Below are positions 1 to 8,521 of a stretch of 64,000 bases of DNA, in pieces. The position numbers were made by a program, and so were the translations under genes. The notes beneath the pieces were generated by a model. The model was given only the letters and a program-made list of their open reading frames with translations, searched no databases and had not been told where the DNA came from. Positions within the stretch are counted from its first letter, which is position 1. Each line of letters starts with the position of its first letter. Source of the stretch: Mycolicibacterium poriferae (GTDB lineage: Bacteria > Actinomycetota > Actinomycetes > Mycobacteriales > Mycobacteriaceae); the NCBI RefSeq assembly GCF_010728325.1, contig NZ_AP022570.1, positions 3,224,001-3,288,000 of the forward strand, read 5' to 3'.

Positions 1-587
1 CGGAAGTCGAGACGCAGCGTTTTGTGCGGGCTCTTCCGCGGGCTTTCTGGGTGTATGCGGGATTCTCGGCCGCCACGATGGTCGGCTTCACGACCTTCGG
101 TGTGCTGTCGTTTCATCTGGTCGAGCGTCGGATCGTGACGGTGGCGCTGGTCCCGGTCATCTACGCGACCGCGATGGCCGCTGATGCGGTGGCGGCGTTG
201 GCCACCGGTTGGATGTATGACCGCCGGGGTGCACGCGTATTGGTGGCACTGCCGCTGTTGGCAGCCCTCGTGCCGGTCTTCGCGTTCCAGGACGCCGTGA
301 TTGCGGTGGTGATCGGGGCTGTGCTCTGGGGTTCGGCGGTCGGCATCCAGGAGTCCACATTGCGTGCCGTCGTCGCCGACCTGGTGGAGCCGGCCCGACG
401 GGCCACCGCCTACGGGATGTACGCGGCCGTCATCGGCGTCGCGGCGGCTGCCGGGGGAGCCTTGACGGGTCTGCTGTATTCGAAGTCCGTCGGTGCGCTG
501 ATCGCCGTCGTCATCGCCATCCAGGTGGCAAGCTTGTCGGTACTGCCTGCGGTTCGCCGCGCAGCGGATTCGCCGCGGCGGGTGTGA
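1..587 (+). CDS. MFS transporter, C-terminal part (5' end outside window)
   Basis: The reading frame is open from the first bases of the window and stops at 585-587, so the N-terminal half is missing; the GTG at 24 is inside the frame and is unlikely to be the true start. The visible part holds about five or six hydrophobic helices. A short basic loop, YDRRGAR, between helices resembles the MFS inter-helix motif (R/K-x-G-R-R type). This suggests the second six-helix half of a major facilitator permease in the cytoplasmic membrane. The substrate cannot be told from this fragment. It is followed by a small convergent gene. Confidence 0.6.
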   Translation, partial: EVETQRFVRALPRAFWVYAGFSAATMVGFTTFGVLSFHLVERRIVTVALVPVIYATAMAADAVAALATGWMYDRRGARVLVALPLLAALVPVFAFQDAVIAVVIGAVLWGSAVGIQESTLRAVVADLVEPARRATAYGMYAAVIGVAAAAGGALTGLLYSKSVGALIAVVIAIQVASLSVLPAVRRAADSPRRV

Positions 588-663
588 GGCGGTATGAGCG
601 CCGGCACAGCGATCGGCCGCCGGAACCCCGCCGGCTTCAGCGAGGGTGCTCTCCGCCCGGGGT

Positions 664-894
664 TCAGTGGCTACCGGGAGGTGTCACACCGCACACGATC
701 CAGACCACTGCGGCGACGCCGGCTCCGCTGAGCACCGCCGGGGCTGCCGACGCTGTCGCGACTGCGACGACGGCGAACACCAGCAGGCCGAGAACCAGGG
801 CCACGACCTTGAACGTGGGCCAAGGCACGCCGGCAATCGACACCGTCGACGCAGGACAGGTCACGACGTCGCGCAGGTGGTGGACGGTGGTCAT
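664..894 (-). CDS. small conserved membrane protein, unknown function
   Basis: A 76-residue protein starting at ATG 894. The N-terminal third is polar (MTTVHHLRDVVTC). Residues about 26-70 form two adjacent hydrophobic helices, the first rich in Val/Leu/Ala, ending in a short GVTPPGSH tail. I do not recognise a named family. The start is chosen because a TATCGT -10 element (906-901) ends seven bases before the ATG, the spacing of a leaderless mycobacterial mRNA; a longer frame up to 939 would begin upstream of that promoter. It lies divergent from ilvA and convergent with the MFS gene. Confidence 0.55.
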   Translation of the reverse strand: MTTVHHLRDVVTCPASTVSIAGVPWPTFKVVALVLGLLVFAVVAVATASAAPAVLSGAGVAAVVWIVCGVTPPGSH

Positions 895-906
895 GGTTTG
901 ACGATA
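895..906 (-). promoter_or_regulatory. predicted leaderless promoter of the small membrane protein gene
   Basis: On the minus strand TATCGT (906 to 901) fits the mycobacterial -10 consensus TANNNT. The predicted transcript start, seven bases on, is the A of the ATG at 894. No ribosome-binding site is visible, as expected for a leaderless message. Confidence 0.4.
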
Positions 907-1027
907 GCTCGTAGGAAAGTTTTCGGCCACCCGAAACACCGTTTTCGGGGTGTGCTGTCAGCGGGTTCACCGGGTGGCGTGGAATTCCGATTTTTGCCGG
1001 TCGAGCCCGGGGTGGCACCATTGATCG

Positions 1028-2317
1028 GTGTCCGCTGACCTGAGCCACCGTCCCCGCACCGGTCCCGCCGCGCCGCTGTGCGCCGCGGACATCGATGATG
1101 CGGCGCGGCGAATTGCGGGCGTCGTCTCCACCACGCCGCTGCAGTTCAGCGAGAGACTGTCGCAGATCACCGGCGCGCAGGTCTATCTCAAGCGTGAGGA
1201 CCTGCAGGCCGTGCGGTCGTACAAGCTTCGCGGCGCCTACAACCTGTTGATGCAGCTCAGCCCCGACGAGAAAGCCGCCGGGGTGGTGTGCTCATCGGCC
1301 GGCAACCACGCCCAGGGGTTCGCGCTGGCCTGCCGGTCGATGGGCGTGCACGGACGGGTGTACGTCCCGGCGAAGACGCCCAAACAGAAGCGCGACCGGA
1401 TCCGCTACCACGGCGGGGACTTCATCGAACTCATCGTGGGAGGAAAGACCTACGACATGGCCGCCGAGGCCGCGCGCGAGGATGTGGCGCGCACCGGCGC
1501 GACGCTGGTGCCGCCGTATGACGATGTGCGCACGATGGCAGGCCAGGGCACCATCGCGGTGGAGATCCTCGACCAGCTCGGTGCCGAACCCGACACCGTG
1601 ATCGTCCCGGTCGGCGGCGGCGGCTGCATCAGCGGGATCACCACGTTCCTCGCCGAGCGCACCGCCACCACCTCGGTGCTCGGCGTCGAACCCGCCGGAG
1701 CGGCGGCGCTGGTGGCGGCGCTGGCCAACGGCGCCCCGGTCACGCTCGACCACGTCGACCAGTTCGTCGACGGGGCCGCGGTCGCTCGTGTGGGCACCAA
1801 GCCGTTCGAGGCCCTCACCGCAGCGGGGGACATGGTGTCGATCACCACCGTCGACGAGGGCGCCGTGTGCACCGCCATGCTCGACCTGTACCAGAACGAA
1901 GGCATCATCGCCGAGCCTGCAGGCGCGCTCTCCGTGGCCGCGCTGACAGAAGCCGACATCGAGCCGGGCTCCACGGTGGTGTGTCTGATCTCCGGTGGCA
2001 ACAACGACGTCTCCCGCTACGGCGAGGTGCTCGAACGGTCGTTGGTCCACCTGGGCCTCAAGCACTACTTCCTCGTCGATTTCCCCCAGGAGCCGGGGGC
2101 GCTGCGCCGCTTCCTCGACGAGGTTCTCGGCCCCAACGACGACATCACGTTGTTCGAGTACGTCAAACGCAACAACCGGGAGACCGGAGAGGCGCTGGTC
2201 GGCATCGAGATGGGCTCGGCCGCCGACCTGGAGGGACTCATGGCGCGGATGCGGACGTCGGAATGCCACGTGCAGTTGCTCGAGCCCGGGTCGCCGACCT
2301 ACCGCTACCTGACCTGA
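1028..2317 (+). CDS. ilvA: threonine dehydratase (threonine ammonia-lyase), biosynthetic type
   Basis: Cytosolic PLP enzyme that deaminates L-threonine to 2-oxobutanoate, the first committed step of isoleucine synthesis. The 429 residues comprise a fold-type II PLP domain (about 20-335) and one C-terminal ACT-like regulatory domain (about 340-429, beginning near LKHYFLVDFPQEPGALRRF). The PLP lysine is K66 in SYKLRGAYN, the glycine-rich phosphate loop is VGGGGCISG, and SGGNNDVSRY lies before the regulatory domain. One ACT-like module instead of two makes it the shorter IlvA form, of the same length as I recall for M. tuberculosis Rv1559. The start is GTG with no obvious Shine-Dalgarno sequence; a CACCAT at 1016-1021 could be a weak leaderless -10. 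It stands alone, convergent with treZ. Confidence 0.95.
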   Translation: MSADLSHRPRTGPAAPLCAADIDDAARRIAGVVSTTPLQFSERLSQITGAQVYLKREDLQAVRSYKLRGAYNLLMQLSPDEKAAGVVCSSAGNHAQGFALACRSMGVHGRVYVPAKTPKQKRDRIRYHGGDFIELIVGGKTYDMAAEAAREDVARTGATLVPPYDDVRTMAGQGTIAVEILDQLGAEPDTVIVPVGGGGCISGITTFLAERTATTSVLGVEPAGAAALVAALANGAPVTLDHVDQFVDGAAVARVGTKPFEALTAAGDMVSITTVDEGAVCTAMLDLYQNEGIIAEPAGALSVAALTEADIEPGSTVVCLISGGNNDVSRYGEVLERSLVHLGLKHYFLVDFPQEPGALRRFLDEVLGPNDDITLFEYVKRNNRETGEALVGIEMGSAADLEGLMARMRTSECHVQLLEPGSPTYRYLT

Positions 2318-2344
2318 CACCGCGCGGCCGGCTCGACCGCCACC

Positions 2345-4072
2345 TCAGGCGCGCAGTACTGCCACCGAGTGCCCGCCCAGCCTCGAGGTGCCGCTCCCGG
2401 ATGACGTCTCGCCGAAGGCCAACACCGTCTCCCCGGTGACAGGGACGTCGACCGGCTCCGCACCGATGTTGCAGCAGATCGCCAGCGCACCGCGCCGCAT
2501 GACGACCCAGCGAGCGTCTTCGTCGTAGTCGACACGCAGATGGTCCAGCCAGGGATCGCCCATGTCGGGCTCAGACCGGCGCAATGCGATCAGACCGCGG
2601 TAGAAGTCGAGCAGACCGGCGTGCTCGCCGGTATCGACCTCGTCCCAGTCGAGCTTGGAACGCAGGAATGTCTGCGGATCCTGCGGGTCGGGGATGGCGT
2701 CGGCATCCCAACCGTGCTCGGCGAACTCCCGCTTGCGGCCCTCGGCCGTGGCGCGGGCCAGTTCCGGCTCGGGATGGGAACTGAAGAACTGGAACGGTGA
2801 CGACGACGCCCACTCTTCACCCATGAAAAGCATGGCGGTGTAGGGCGATCCGAGGGCGAGCGCAGCCTTGATGGCAAGCTGGCCCGGGGTCAGGTTCTGC
2901 GACGGCCGGTCACCGATCGCACGGTTGCCGACCTGGTCGTGGGTCACCGTGTAGGCCAGCAGCCGGGTGGCCGGAATCGTGGCGGTGTCCAGTGGCCGGC
3001 CGTGGCGGCGGTGCCGGAACGACGAGTAGGTGCCCGCGTGGAAGTAGCCGCCGCGCAACGTCTGCGCGAGCGTCTCCAGAGAACCGAAATCCGAGTAGTA
3101 GCCTTGCCGTTCGCCGGACACGGCCGCGTGGATCGCGTGGTGGATGTCGTCGTCCCACTGCGCGGTCATGCCCAGACCGCCTGCGTCGCGCGGGGTGATC
3201 AGCCGGGGATCGTTGAGGTCGCTCTCGGCGATCAGGGACAGCGGCCGACCGACCCGTGCTGCCAGGTCGTCGGTTTCGGCAGACATCTCTTCCAAGATGT
3301 GGATCGCGGTCGTATCGACGAGGGCGTGCACCGCATCCAGGCGCAGGCCGTCGGCGTGGAAATCCTGCATCCACCGCTGCGCGCAATCCAGGATGTAGCG
3401 CCGGACTTCGTCGGCCTCGCCGTCAGCGATGTTGATCGACTCGCCCCACGGGTTGGAACCGGTGGACAGGTAAGGACCGAACTCGGGCAGGTAGTTCCCT
3501 GAGGGGCCGAGGTGGTTGAACACCGCGTCGATCAACACGCCGAGCCCACGGGTGTGGCAGGCGTCGACGAACCGGATCAATCCGTCTGGCCCGCCGTAGG
3601 GTTCGTGCACCGCATACCAGAGCACGCCGTCGTAACCCCAGCCGTGCGTGCCGCCGAAGGCGTTGACGGGCATCACCTCGACGAAGTCGACACCGAGGTC
3701 GACCAGGTGGTCCAGCTTCTCGATCGCGGCGTCGAACGTGCCATCGGGAGTGAATGTGCCGATGTGCAACTCGTAGATCACGGCGCCTTCGATGGAGCGG
3801 CCCTGCCAGTCACGGTCGGTCCACGCATCCGGGGCCGGACGCCACAGGGCCGAGCGCTCATGCACTCCGTCGGGCTGGCGTGGAGAGCGCGGGTCGGGCA
3901 GCACCTTGGGGTTGTCGTCGAGGACGAACCCGTAGCGGGCGTCGTCGGCCGTGTCGACCACGGCGCGCCACCAGTGGTCCTCTCCGCGGGTCATCGGGTG
4001 CAGGGTGCCCTCGACGTCGAGGCGCACCAGGTCGGGACGTGGTGCCCAGACGGCGAATTCATGCTCAGGCAT
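2345..4072 (-). CDS. treZ: malto-oligosyltrehalose trehalohydrolase
   Basis: GH13 enzyme that releases trehalose from maltooligosyltrehalose, the last step of the TreX-TreY-TreZ route from glycogen. Its 575 residues have an N-terminal CBM48-like beta domain (EFAVWAPRPDLVRLDV), a TIM barrel with nucleophile Asp in DGLRLDAVHAL, acid/base Glu in LIAESDLNDPR and transition-state Asp in YTVTHDQVGNR, and a C-terminal beta domain. I chose ATG 4072 (MPEHEF), which overlaps the treY stop by 8 nt; the frame runs 15 codons further upstream into treY without family-like sequence. It is the last gene of the leftward acyltransferase-treX-treY-treZ operon. Convergent with ilvA. Confidence 0.95.
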   Translation of the reverse strand: MPEHEFAVWAPRPDLVRLDVEGTLHPMTRGEDHWWRAVVDTADDARYGFVLDDNPKVLPDPRSPRQPDGVHERSALWRPAPDAWTDRDWQGRSIEGAVIYELHIGTFTPDGTFDAAIEKLDHLVDLGVDFVEVMPVNAFGGTHGWGYDGVLWYAVHEPYGGPDGLIRFVDACHTRGLGVLIDAVFNHLGPSGNYLPEFGPYLSTGSNPWGESINIADGEADEVRRYILDCAQRWMQDFHADGLRLDAVHALVDTTAIHILEEMSAETDDLAARVGRPLSLIAESDLNDPRLITPRDAGGLGMTAQWDDDIHHAIHAAVSGERQGYYSDFGSLETLAQTLRGGYFHAGTYSSFRHRRHGRPLDTATIPATRLLAYTVTHDQVGNRAIGDRPSQNLTPGQLAIKAALALGSPYTAMLFMGEEWASSSPFQFFSSHPEPELARATAEGRKREFAEHGWDADAIPDPQDPQTFLRSKLDWDEVDTGEHAGLLDFYRGLIALRRSEPDMGDPWLDHLRVDYDEDARWVVMRRGALAICCNIGAEPVDVPVTGETVLAFGETSSGSGTSRLGGHSVAVLRA

Positions 4073-6371
4073 CGGCGCGCACCAGCAATGCGACGGACAT
4101 CTCGGCGAACAACTCACCGGCCGGTACCGTGCCGCGACGTTGGGCGTTGGAGAGGACGTCGATCCATTCGCCCTCGGGCAACGCCACCGTCGTGTCTTCC
4201 CAACCGCTGTCGCCCAGGCGCACGGTCCAGCGACTCACAGCGACCAGGACGTCCTCGCCACGTAGGAAGGCCACCACATGCTCGGCCAATGCCCCGTCGG
4301 CGGGCACCGGACGGTAGGTACCCGAGACGAACGTGTCCGGGCGCTCCCGGCGCAGCCGGAGGGCCGCACGCACCACCCGCATCTTCGGGTGGGTCATGGT
4401 GTCCAGCGCGGTGCGGCGTTCGGAGTAGTCCACCTCGCGACGGTTGTCCGGATCGACGAGGCTGTCCTCCCAGAGCTCGGTGCCCTGGTAGACGTCGGGG
4501 ATCCCGGGCGCGGTCAGCGCGATCAGCTTCTGCCCCAGCGCATCGGAATCTGCGTGCGGACCGAGCCGATCAACGAGTGCCGTCATCTCGACGGCGACGG
4601 GCCCGTCGATCACCGTGTCGATCCAGGCGTGCACGGCCTCCTCGAACCCGGTGTCGGGATCATTCCAGGTCGTGTGCAGCGCAGCCTCCCGGATGGCCTT
4701 CTCGGCGTACGCGTGCAGACGCTGACGCAGCTCGGCGCTCACCACGCCATCTCGCGGCCACACCCCGAACATGTTCTGCAGCAGGAACATTGCGGTCTGG
4801 GAGTCGGGGGCCGGGGCGGTGCGCTGCCAGCCACCGACGAGCTCGGACCACAGCGACGGCACCTGGGACAGCACCCCGATACGGGCCCGCACGTCCTCAC
4901 CGCGCTTGGTGTCGTGGGTGCTCAGCGTCGTCATCGCGCGCGGCCACAGCGTGGCCCGCACCGTCGCACGTTGGTGGAACTCCGCGGCGCTGACGCCGAA
5001 GTACTCGGGCTCGCCGCCCACCTCGTTGAGCGACACCAGCCGGGGGTCGCGGTAGAACAGGCAGTCCTCCATCGACTTGGCGGTGGCGGCACCGCACAGC
5101 TGCTGCAGCCGCACCCCGACCTCCTCGGCGTTGCTCAGCGCCGCGGTGAGCAGCTCCAACGGCCGGCTCAGCTCGGGATGCTCAGATGCCGTTTCCGAGA
5201 TGGCCACCGGCAGCACCTGGGCCAGTGCCCGGTAATCGGACCGGTACACGCCAACGTGGCTGAGCAGGACCGCGATCGACTCGGGTAGACGGTCGTGATC
5301 GGCGCCGGCGGCAGCCACCACCGCTCGGTGCAGCCGGGCCAGTTCACTGGCCAGCGTTTCGGTGACGGCCTGGCGTTTCAGCCGGCGGGCTTCCTCGGCG
5401 ATGGCGGCGTAGTCGATGCCGGCTGACTCGGTGAGTCCGGTCAGCGCATCGCGGCCGGTCGGGTCGATGAACAGTCCTCCGGTCTCGCGCAGCGCGTCGT
5501 AACCGGTGGTTCCGTCGACGGGAAGGCTCGGGTCGAGCGCCTCGTCCACGGCGAGGATCTTCTCGATGACGATCCAGGCCTGCGGGCCGGTGAGGTCACG
5601 CAACCATTCGAGATAGCCGGTGGGATCGGACAAGCCGTCGGGATGATCGATCCGGATGCCGTCGACCAGGCCCTCGCTGAACCAGCGGCGTACCTCGACG
5701 TGGGTCGCGTCGAACACCTCGCGGTCCTCCTGGCGCAGCCCGGCAAGCGACGTGATCGAAAAGAAGCGCCGGTACCCGCACACCCCGTTGCGCCAGCCGA
5801 TCAGCTTGTAGTGCTGGCGGTCGTGCACCTCCGGTCCGGTGCCCTCCCCGGTGCCGGGACTGACCGGGAACTCCAGATCGCCGAGCCGCAGCACGGCTCC
5901 GTCCTGTCCCCGGTCCACCACCAGGTCCGCGACGTCGGAGTCGGATCCCAGCACCGGCAACAGGATTCGCCCGTCGGGGTCGACGCCCCAGTCGATGTCG
6001 AAATAGCGGGCGTACTTCGACTGGCGCCCGTGCGTCAACAGGTCCCACCACCACTGGTTCTGTCGCGGTGCGTCGACGCCGAAGTGGTTGGGCACGATGT
6101 CGACGATGACGCCGAGGCCGGCGGCATCGGCGGAGGCGACCAGGCGGGCGAAGCCCTCCGCGCCGCCGAGTTCAGCCGACACCGTGGTCGGGTCGGTGAC
6201 GTCATAACCGTGTCCCGAGCCTTCGGTGGCGGTGAGGATGGGGGACAGGTAGAGGTGGGAGACACCGAGTTCGGCGAGGTAATCCACCAGCTTCTCGGCA
6301 TCGGCGAAGGTGAACGCCTGACCGCTGGCAGGGCCCCGCATCTGCAGCCGGTAGGTCGAGGTGACGGCCAT
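4065..6371 (-). CDS. treY: malto-oligosyltrehalose synthase
   Basis: GH13 enzyme that converts the reducing-end alpha-1,4 bond of maltodextrins to the alpha,alpha-1,1 bond of trehalose. Its 768 residues begin MAVTSTYRLQMRG, typical of TreY. The barrel carries the catalytic Asp in LVDGIRIDHPDGL, Glu in AWIVIEKILAV and Asp in LSTHDTKRGEDVR; the long insertions between them are characteristic of this family. The ATG shares its last base with the treX stop (TGATG junction), indicating translational coupling. The stop overlaps the treZ start by 8 nt. Substrate comes from TreX and product goes to TreZ. Confidence 0.95.
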   Translation of the reverse strand: MAVTSTYRLQMRGPASGQAFTFADAEKLVDYLAELGVSHLYLSPILTATEGSGHGYDVTDPTTVSAELGGAEGFARLVASADAAGLGVIVDIVPNHFGVDAPRQNQWWWDLLTHGRQSKYARYFDIDWGVDPDGRILLPVLGSDSDVADLVVDRGQDGAVLRLGDLEFPVSPGTGEGTGPEVHDRQHYKLIGWRNGVCGYRRFFSITSLAGLRQEDREVFDATHVEVRRWFSEGLVDGIRIDHPDGLSDPTGYLEWLRDLTGPQAWIVIEKILAVDEALDPSLPVDGTTGYDALRETGGLFIDPTGRDALTGLTESAGIDYAAIAEEARRLKRQAVTETLASELARLHRAVVAAAGADHDRLPESIAVLLSHVGVYRSDYRALAQVLPVAISETASEHPELSRPLELLTAALSNAEEVGVRLQQLCGAATAKSMEDCLFYRDPRLVSLNEVGGEPEYFGVSAAEFHQRATVRATLWPRAMTTLSTHDTKRGEDVRARIGVLSQVPSLWSELVGGWQRTAPAPDSQTAMFLLQNMFGVWPRDGVVSAELRQRLHAYAEKAIREAALHTTWNDPDTGFEEAVHAWIDTVIDGPVAVEMTALVDRLGPHADSDALGQKLIALTAPGIPDVYQGTELWEDSLVDPDNRREVDYSERRTALDTMTHPKMRVVRAALRLRRERPDTFVSGTYRPVPADGALAEHVVAFLRGEDVLVAVSRWTVRLGDSGWEDTTVALPEGEWIDVLSNAQRRGTVPAGELFAEMSVALLVRADA

Positions 6372-8521
6372 CAGGCGGTCTTACGCAGTACGAGAAGTGA
6401 GCGCGGTGCCAGCGAGACTTTCTCCCCGGCGGAGACGATGAGGGCGGTGGTTCCGGTGGGGTCGGCGGTGTCGAGCGCGGCCTCCCACTCGTTGGCGTAA
6501 TTGCCTTGAGGCACAACGAAGTCCTGAATGTGGTCGTGGGCGTTGAAGCACAGCAGGAACGAGTCGTCGATGACGCGCTCGCCGCGTTCGTTGGGGGCGG
6601 GGATGGCCTCTCCGTTGAGGAAGACGGCGACGCAGGTGCCCAGCCCGGCACCCCAGTCGTCGTAGTCCATCTCCTTGCCGGAGGTCGTCAACCAGGCGAT
6701 GTCGCGAACCTGGTCGCCGGTGCGGATCGGCTTTCCCTCGAAGAACCGTCGGCGCCGGAACACCGGATGGTCCTTGCGGAACTTGACCACCTTGCGGGTG
6801 AAAGCCAACAGGTCGGCGTTGGTGTCACACAGCGACCAGTCCATCCAGGACAGTTCGGAATCCTGGCAGTAGACATTGTTGTTCCCCGACTGGGTGCGGC
6901 CGATCTCGTCGCCGTGCGCGATCATCGGGGTGCCCTGCGAGAGCATCAGGGTGGCCGTGATGTTGCGCATCTGCCGTCCCCGCAGGGTGAGGATCTCGGG
7001 ATCGTCGGTCGGTCCCTCGACCCCACAGTTCCACGACCGGTTGTGGCTCTCGCCGTCGCGGTTGTCCTCTCCGTTGGCCTCGTTGTGCTTCTCGTTGTAC
7101 GAGACCAGGTCGGCCAGCGTGAAACCGTCGTGACAGGTGACGAAGTTGATGCTCGCCGACGGCCGGCGGCCCGTCGCCTCGTACAGATCCGACGACCCGG
7201 TCAACCGGGACGCGAATTCGCCGAGGGTTGCGGGCTCTCCCCGCCAATAGTCACGCACAGTGTCGCGATACTTCCCGTTCCACTCGGTCCACAAACCTGG
7301 GAAGTTGCCGACCTGGTAGCCGCCCTCGCCGACGTCCCACGGTTCGGCGATGAGCTTGACCTGGCTGACCACGGGATCCTGCTGCACCAGGTCGAAGAAC
7401 GCCGACAACCGGTCGACGTCGTAGAACTCCCGCGCCAGCGTGGAGGCCAGGTCGAAGCGGAACCCGTCGACGTGCATGTCGGTGACCCAGTACCGCAACG
7501 AGTCCATGATCAGTTGCAGGGTGTGCGGATGCCGGGCGTTGAGACTGTTGCCGGTGCCGGTGAAGTCCTTGTAGTAGCGGAGGTCACCGTCCAGCAGCCG
7601 GTAGTAGGCGGCGTTGTCGATGCCTCGGAAGTTCAGGGTGGGGCCGAGATGATTGCCCTCGGCCGTGTGGTTGTAGACCACGTCGAGGATGACCTCGATC
7701 CCGGCCTCGTGGAAGGCGCGGACCATGGTCTTGAACTCGCCGACCGCACCGCCGGCATGTTTGGTGGCGGCATACTGGGCGTGCGGGGCGAAGAAGCCGA
7801 ACGTGTTGTAGCCCCAGTAGTTTCGCAGCCCGAGGTCGAGCAGACGGTGGTCATGGAGGAACTGGTGGACCGGCATCAACTCGATCGCGGTCACGTTCAG
7901 CGACTTGAGGTGATCGATGATCGCCGGATGCGCCAGCCCGGCGTACGTGCCGCGCAACTCGTCGGGGATGCCGGGGTGCGCCTGGGTCATGCCCTTGACA
8001 TGCGCTTCGTAGATCACCGTCTCGTGATAGGGCGTGCGTGGCGCGCGGTCGGAGCCCCACTGGAAGAAGGGGTTGATCACGACGCTGGTCATGGTGTGGC
8101 CGAGCGAGTCGATCTGTGGCGGCGTACCGCCGGTGACGAGGTCGTCGGCCTCCAGGTCGTAGGAGTACAGCGCCTGGCCGAACGCGAAGTCACCGTGGAA
8201 GGACTTGCCGTACGGATCGAGCAGCAGCTTGCTGGGATCGCACCGGTGTCCGGCCGACGGGCTCCACGGCCCGTGTACCCGGTATCCGTAGCGTTGGCCC
8301 GGGGTCACCGTGGGCAGATAGCAGTGCCAGACGAAGCCGTCGACCTCGTCGAGCTCGATGCGCTCCTCGCGGCCGTCTTTGCCGATGAGGCACAGCTCGA
8401 CCCGTTCGGCGACCTCGGAGAACAGGGAGAAGTTCGTGCCCGCTCCGTCGTACGTGGCACCCAGCGGATAGGCGTCGCCGGGCCAGACGGTGGGGATGGA
8501 CGTCGAACCGGACGACGTCAT
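6371..8521 (-). CDS. treX: glycogen debranching enzyme (isoamylase type)
   Basis: Hydrolyses alpha-1,6 branches of glycogen and supplies linear maltodextrin to TreY (also called glgX). The 716 residues carry an N-terminal CBM48 domain (about 10-120, WPGDAYPLGATYDGAG), then a GH13 barrel with nucleophile in VDGFRFDLASTLAREF, acid/base in LIAEPWDVGEGGYQVG and third carboxylate in CHDGFTLADLVSYN, then a C-terminal beta domain. ATG 8521 is chosen: it overlaps the upstream stop by one base (TGATG), and protein-like similarity begins there. A frame extension of 82 codons upstream reads through the acyltransferase gene and looks like a shadow. Second gene of the operon. Confidence 0.93.
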   Translation of the reverse strand: MTSSGSTSIPTVWPGDAYPLGATYDGAGTNFSLFSEVAERVELCLIGKDGREERIELDEVDGFVWHCYLPTVTPGQRYGYRVHGPWSPSAGHRCDPSKLLLDPYGKSFHGDFAFGQALYSYDLEADDLVTGGTPPQIDSLGHTMTSVVINPFFQWGSDRAPRTPYHETVIYEAHVKGMTQAHPGIPDELRGTYAGLAHPAIIDHLKSLNVTAIELMPVHQFLHDHRLLDLGLRNYWGYNTFGFFAPHAQYAATKHAGGAVGEFKTMVRAFHEAGIEVILDVVYNHTAEGNHLGPTLNFRGIDNAAYYRLLDGDLRYYKDFTGTGNSLNARHPHTLQLIMDSLRYWVTDMHVDGFRFDLASTLAREFYDVDRLSAFFDLVQQDPVVSQVKLIAEPWDVGEGGYQVGNFPGLWTEWNGKYRDTVRDYWRGEPATLGEFASRLTGSSDLYEATGRRPSASINFVTCHDGFTLADLVSYNEKHNEANGEDNRDGESHNRSWNCGVEGPTDDPEILTLRGRQMRNITATLMLSQGTPMIAHGDEIGRTQSGNNNVYCQDSELSWMDWSLCDTNADLLAFTRKVVKFRKDHPVFRRRRFFEGKPIRTGDQVRDIAWLTTSGKEMDYDDWGAGLGTCVAVFLNGEAIPAPNERGERVIDDSFLLCFNAHDHIQDFVVPQGNYANEWEAALDTADPTGTTALIVSAGEKVSLAPRSLLVLRKTA

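Noticed and set aside
1292..2320. A 342-codon frame antisense to ilvA
   Set aside because: Composition is that of a GC-rich shadow and the sense strand encodes a complete IlvA.
3512..4993. A 493-codon plus-strand frame opposite treZ and treY
   Set aside because: Arg/Pro-rich shadow sequence with no domain; both sense genes are complete and overlapping.
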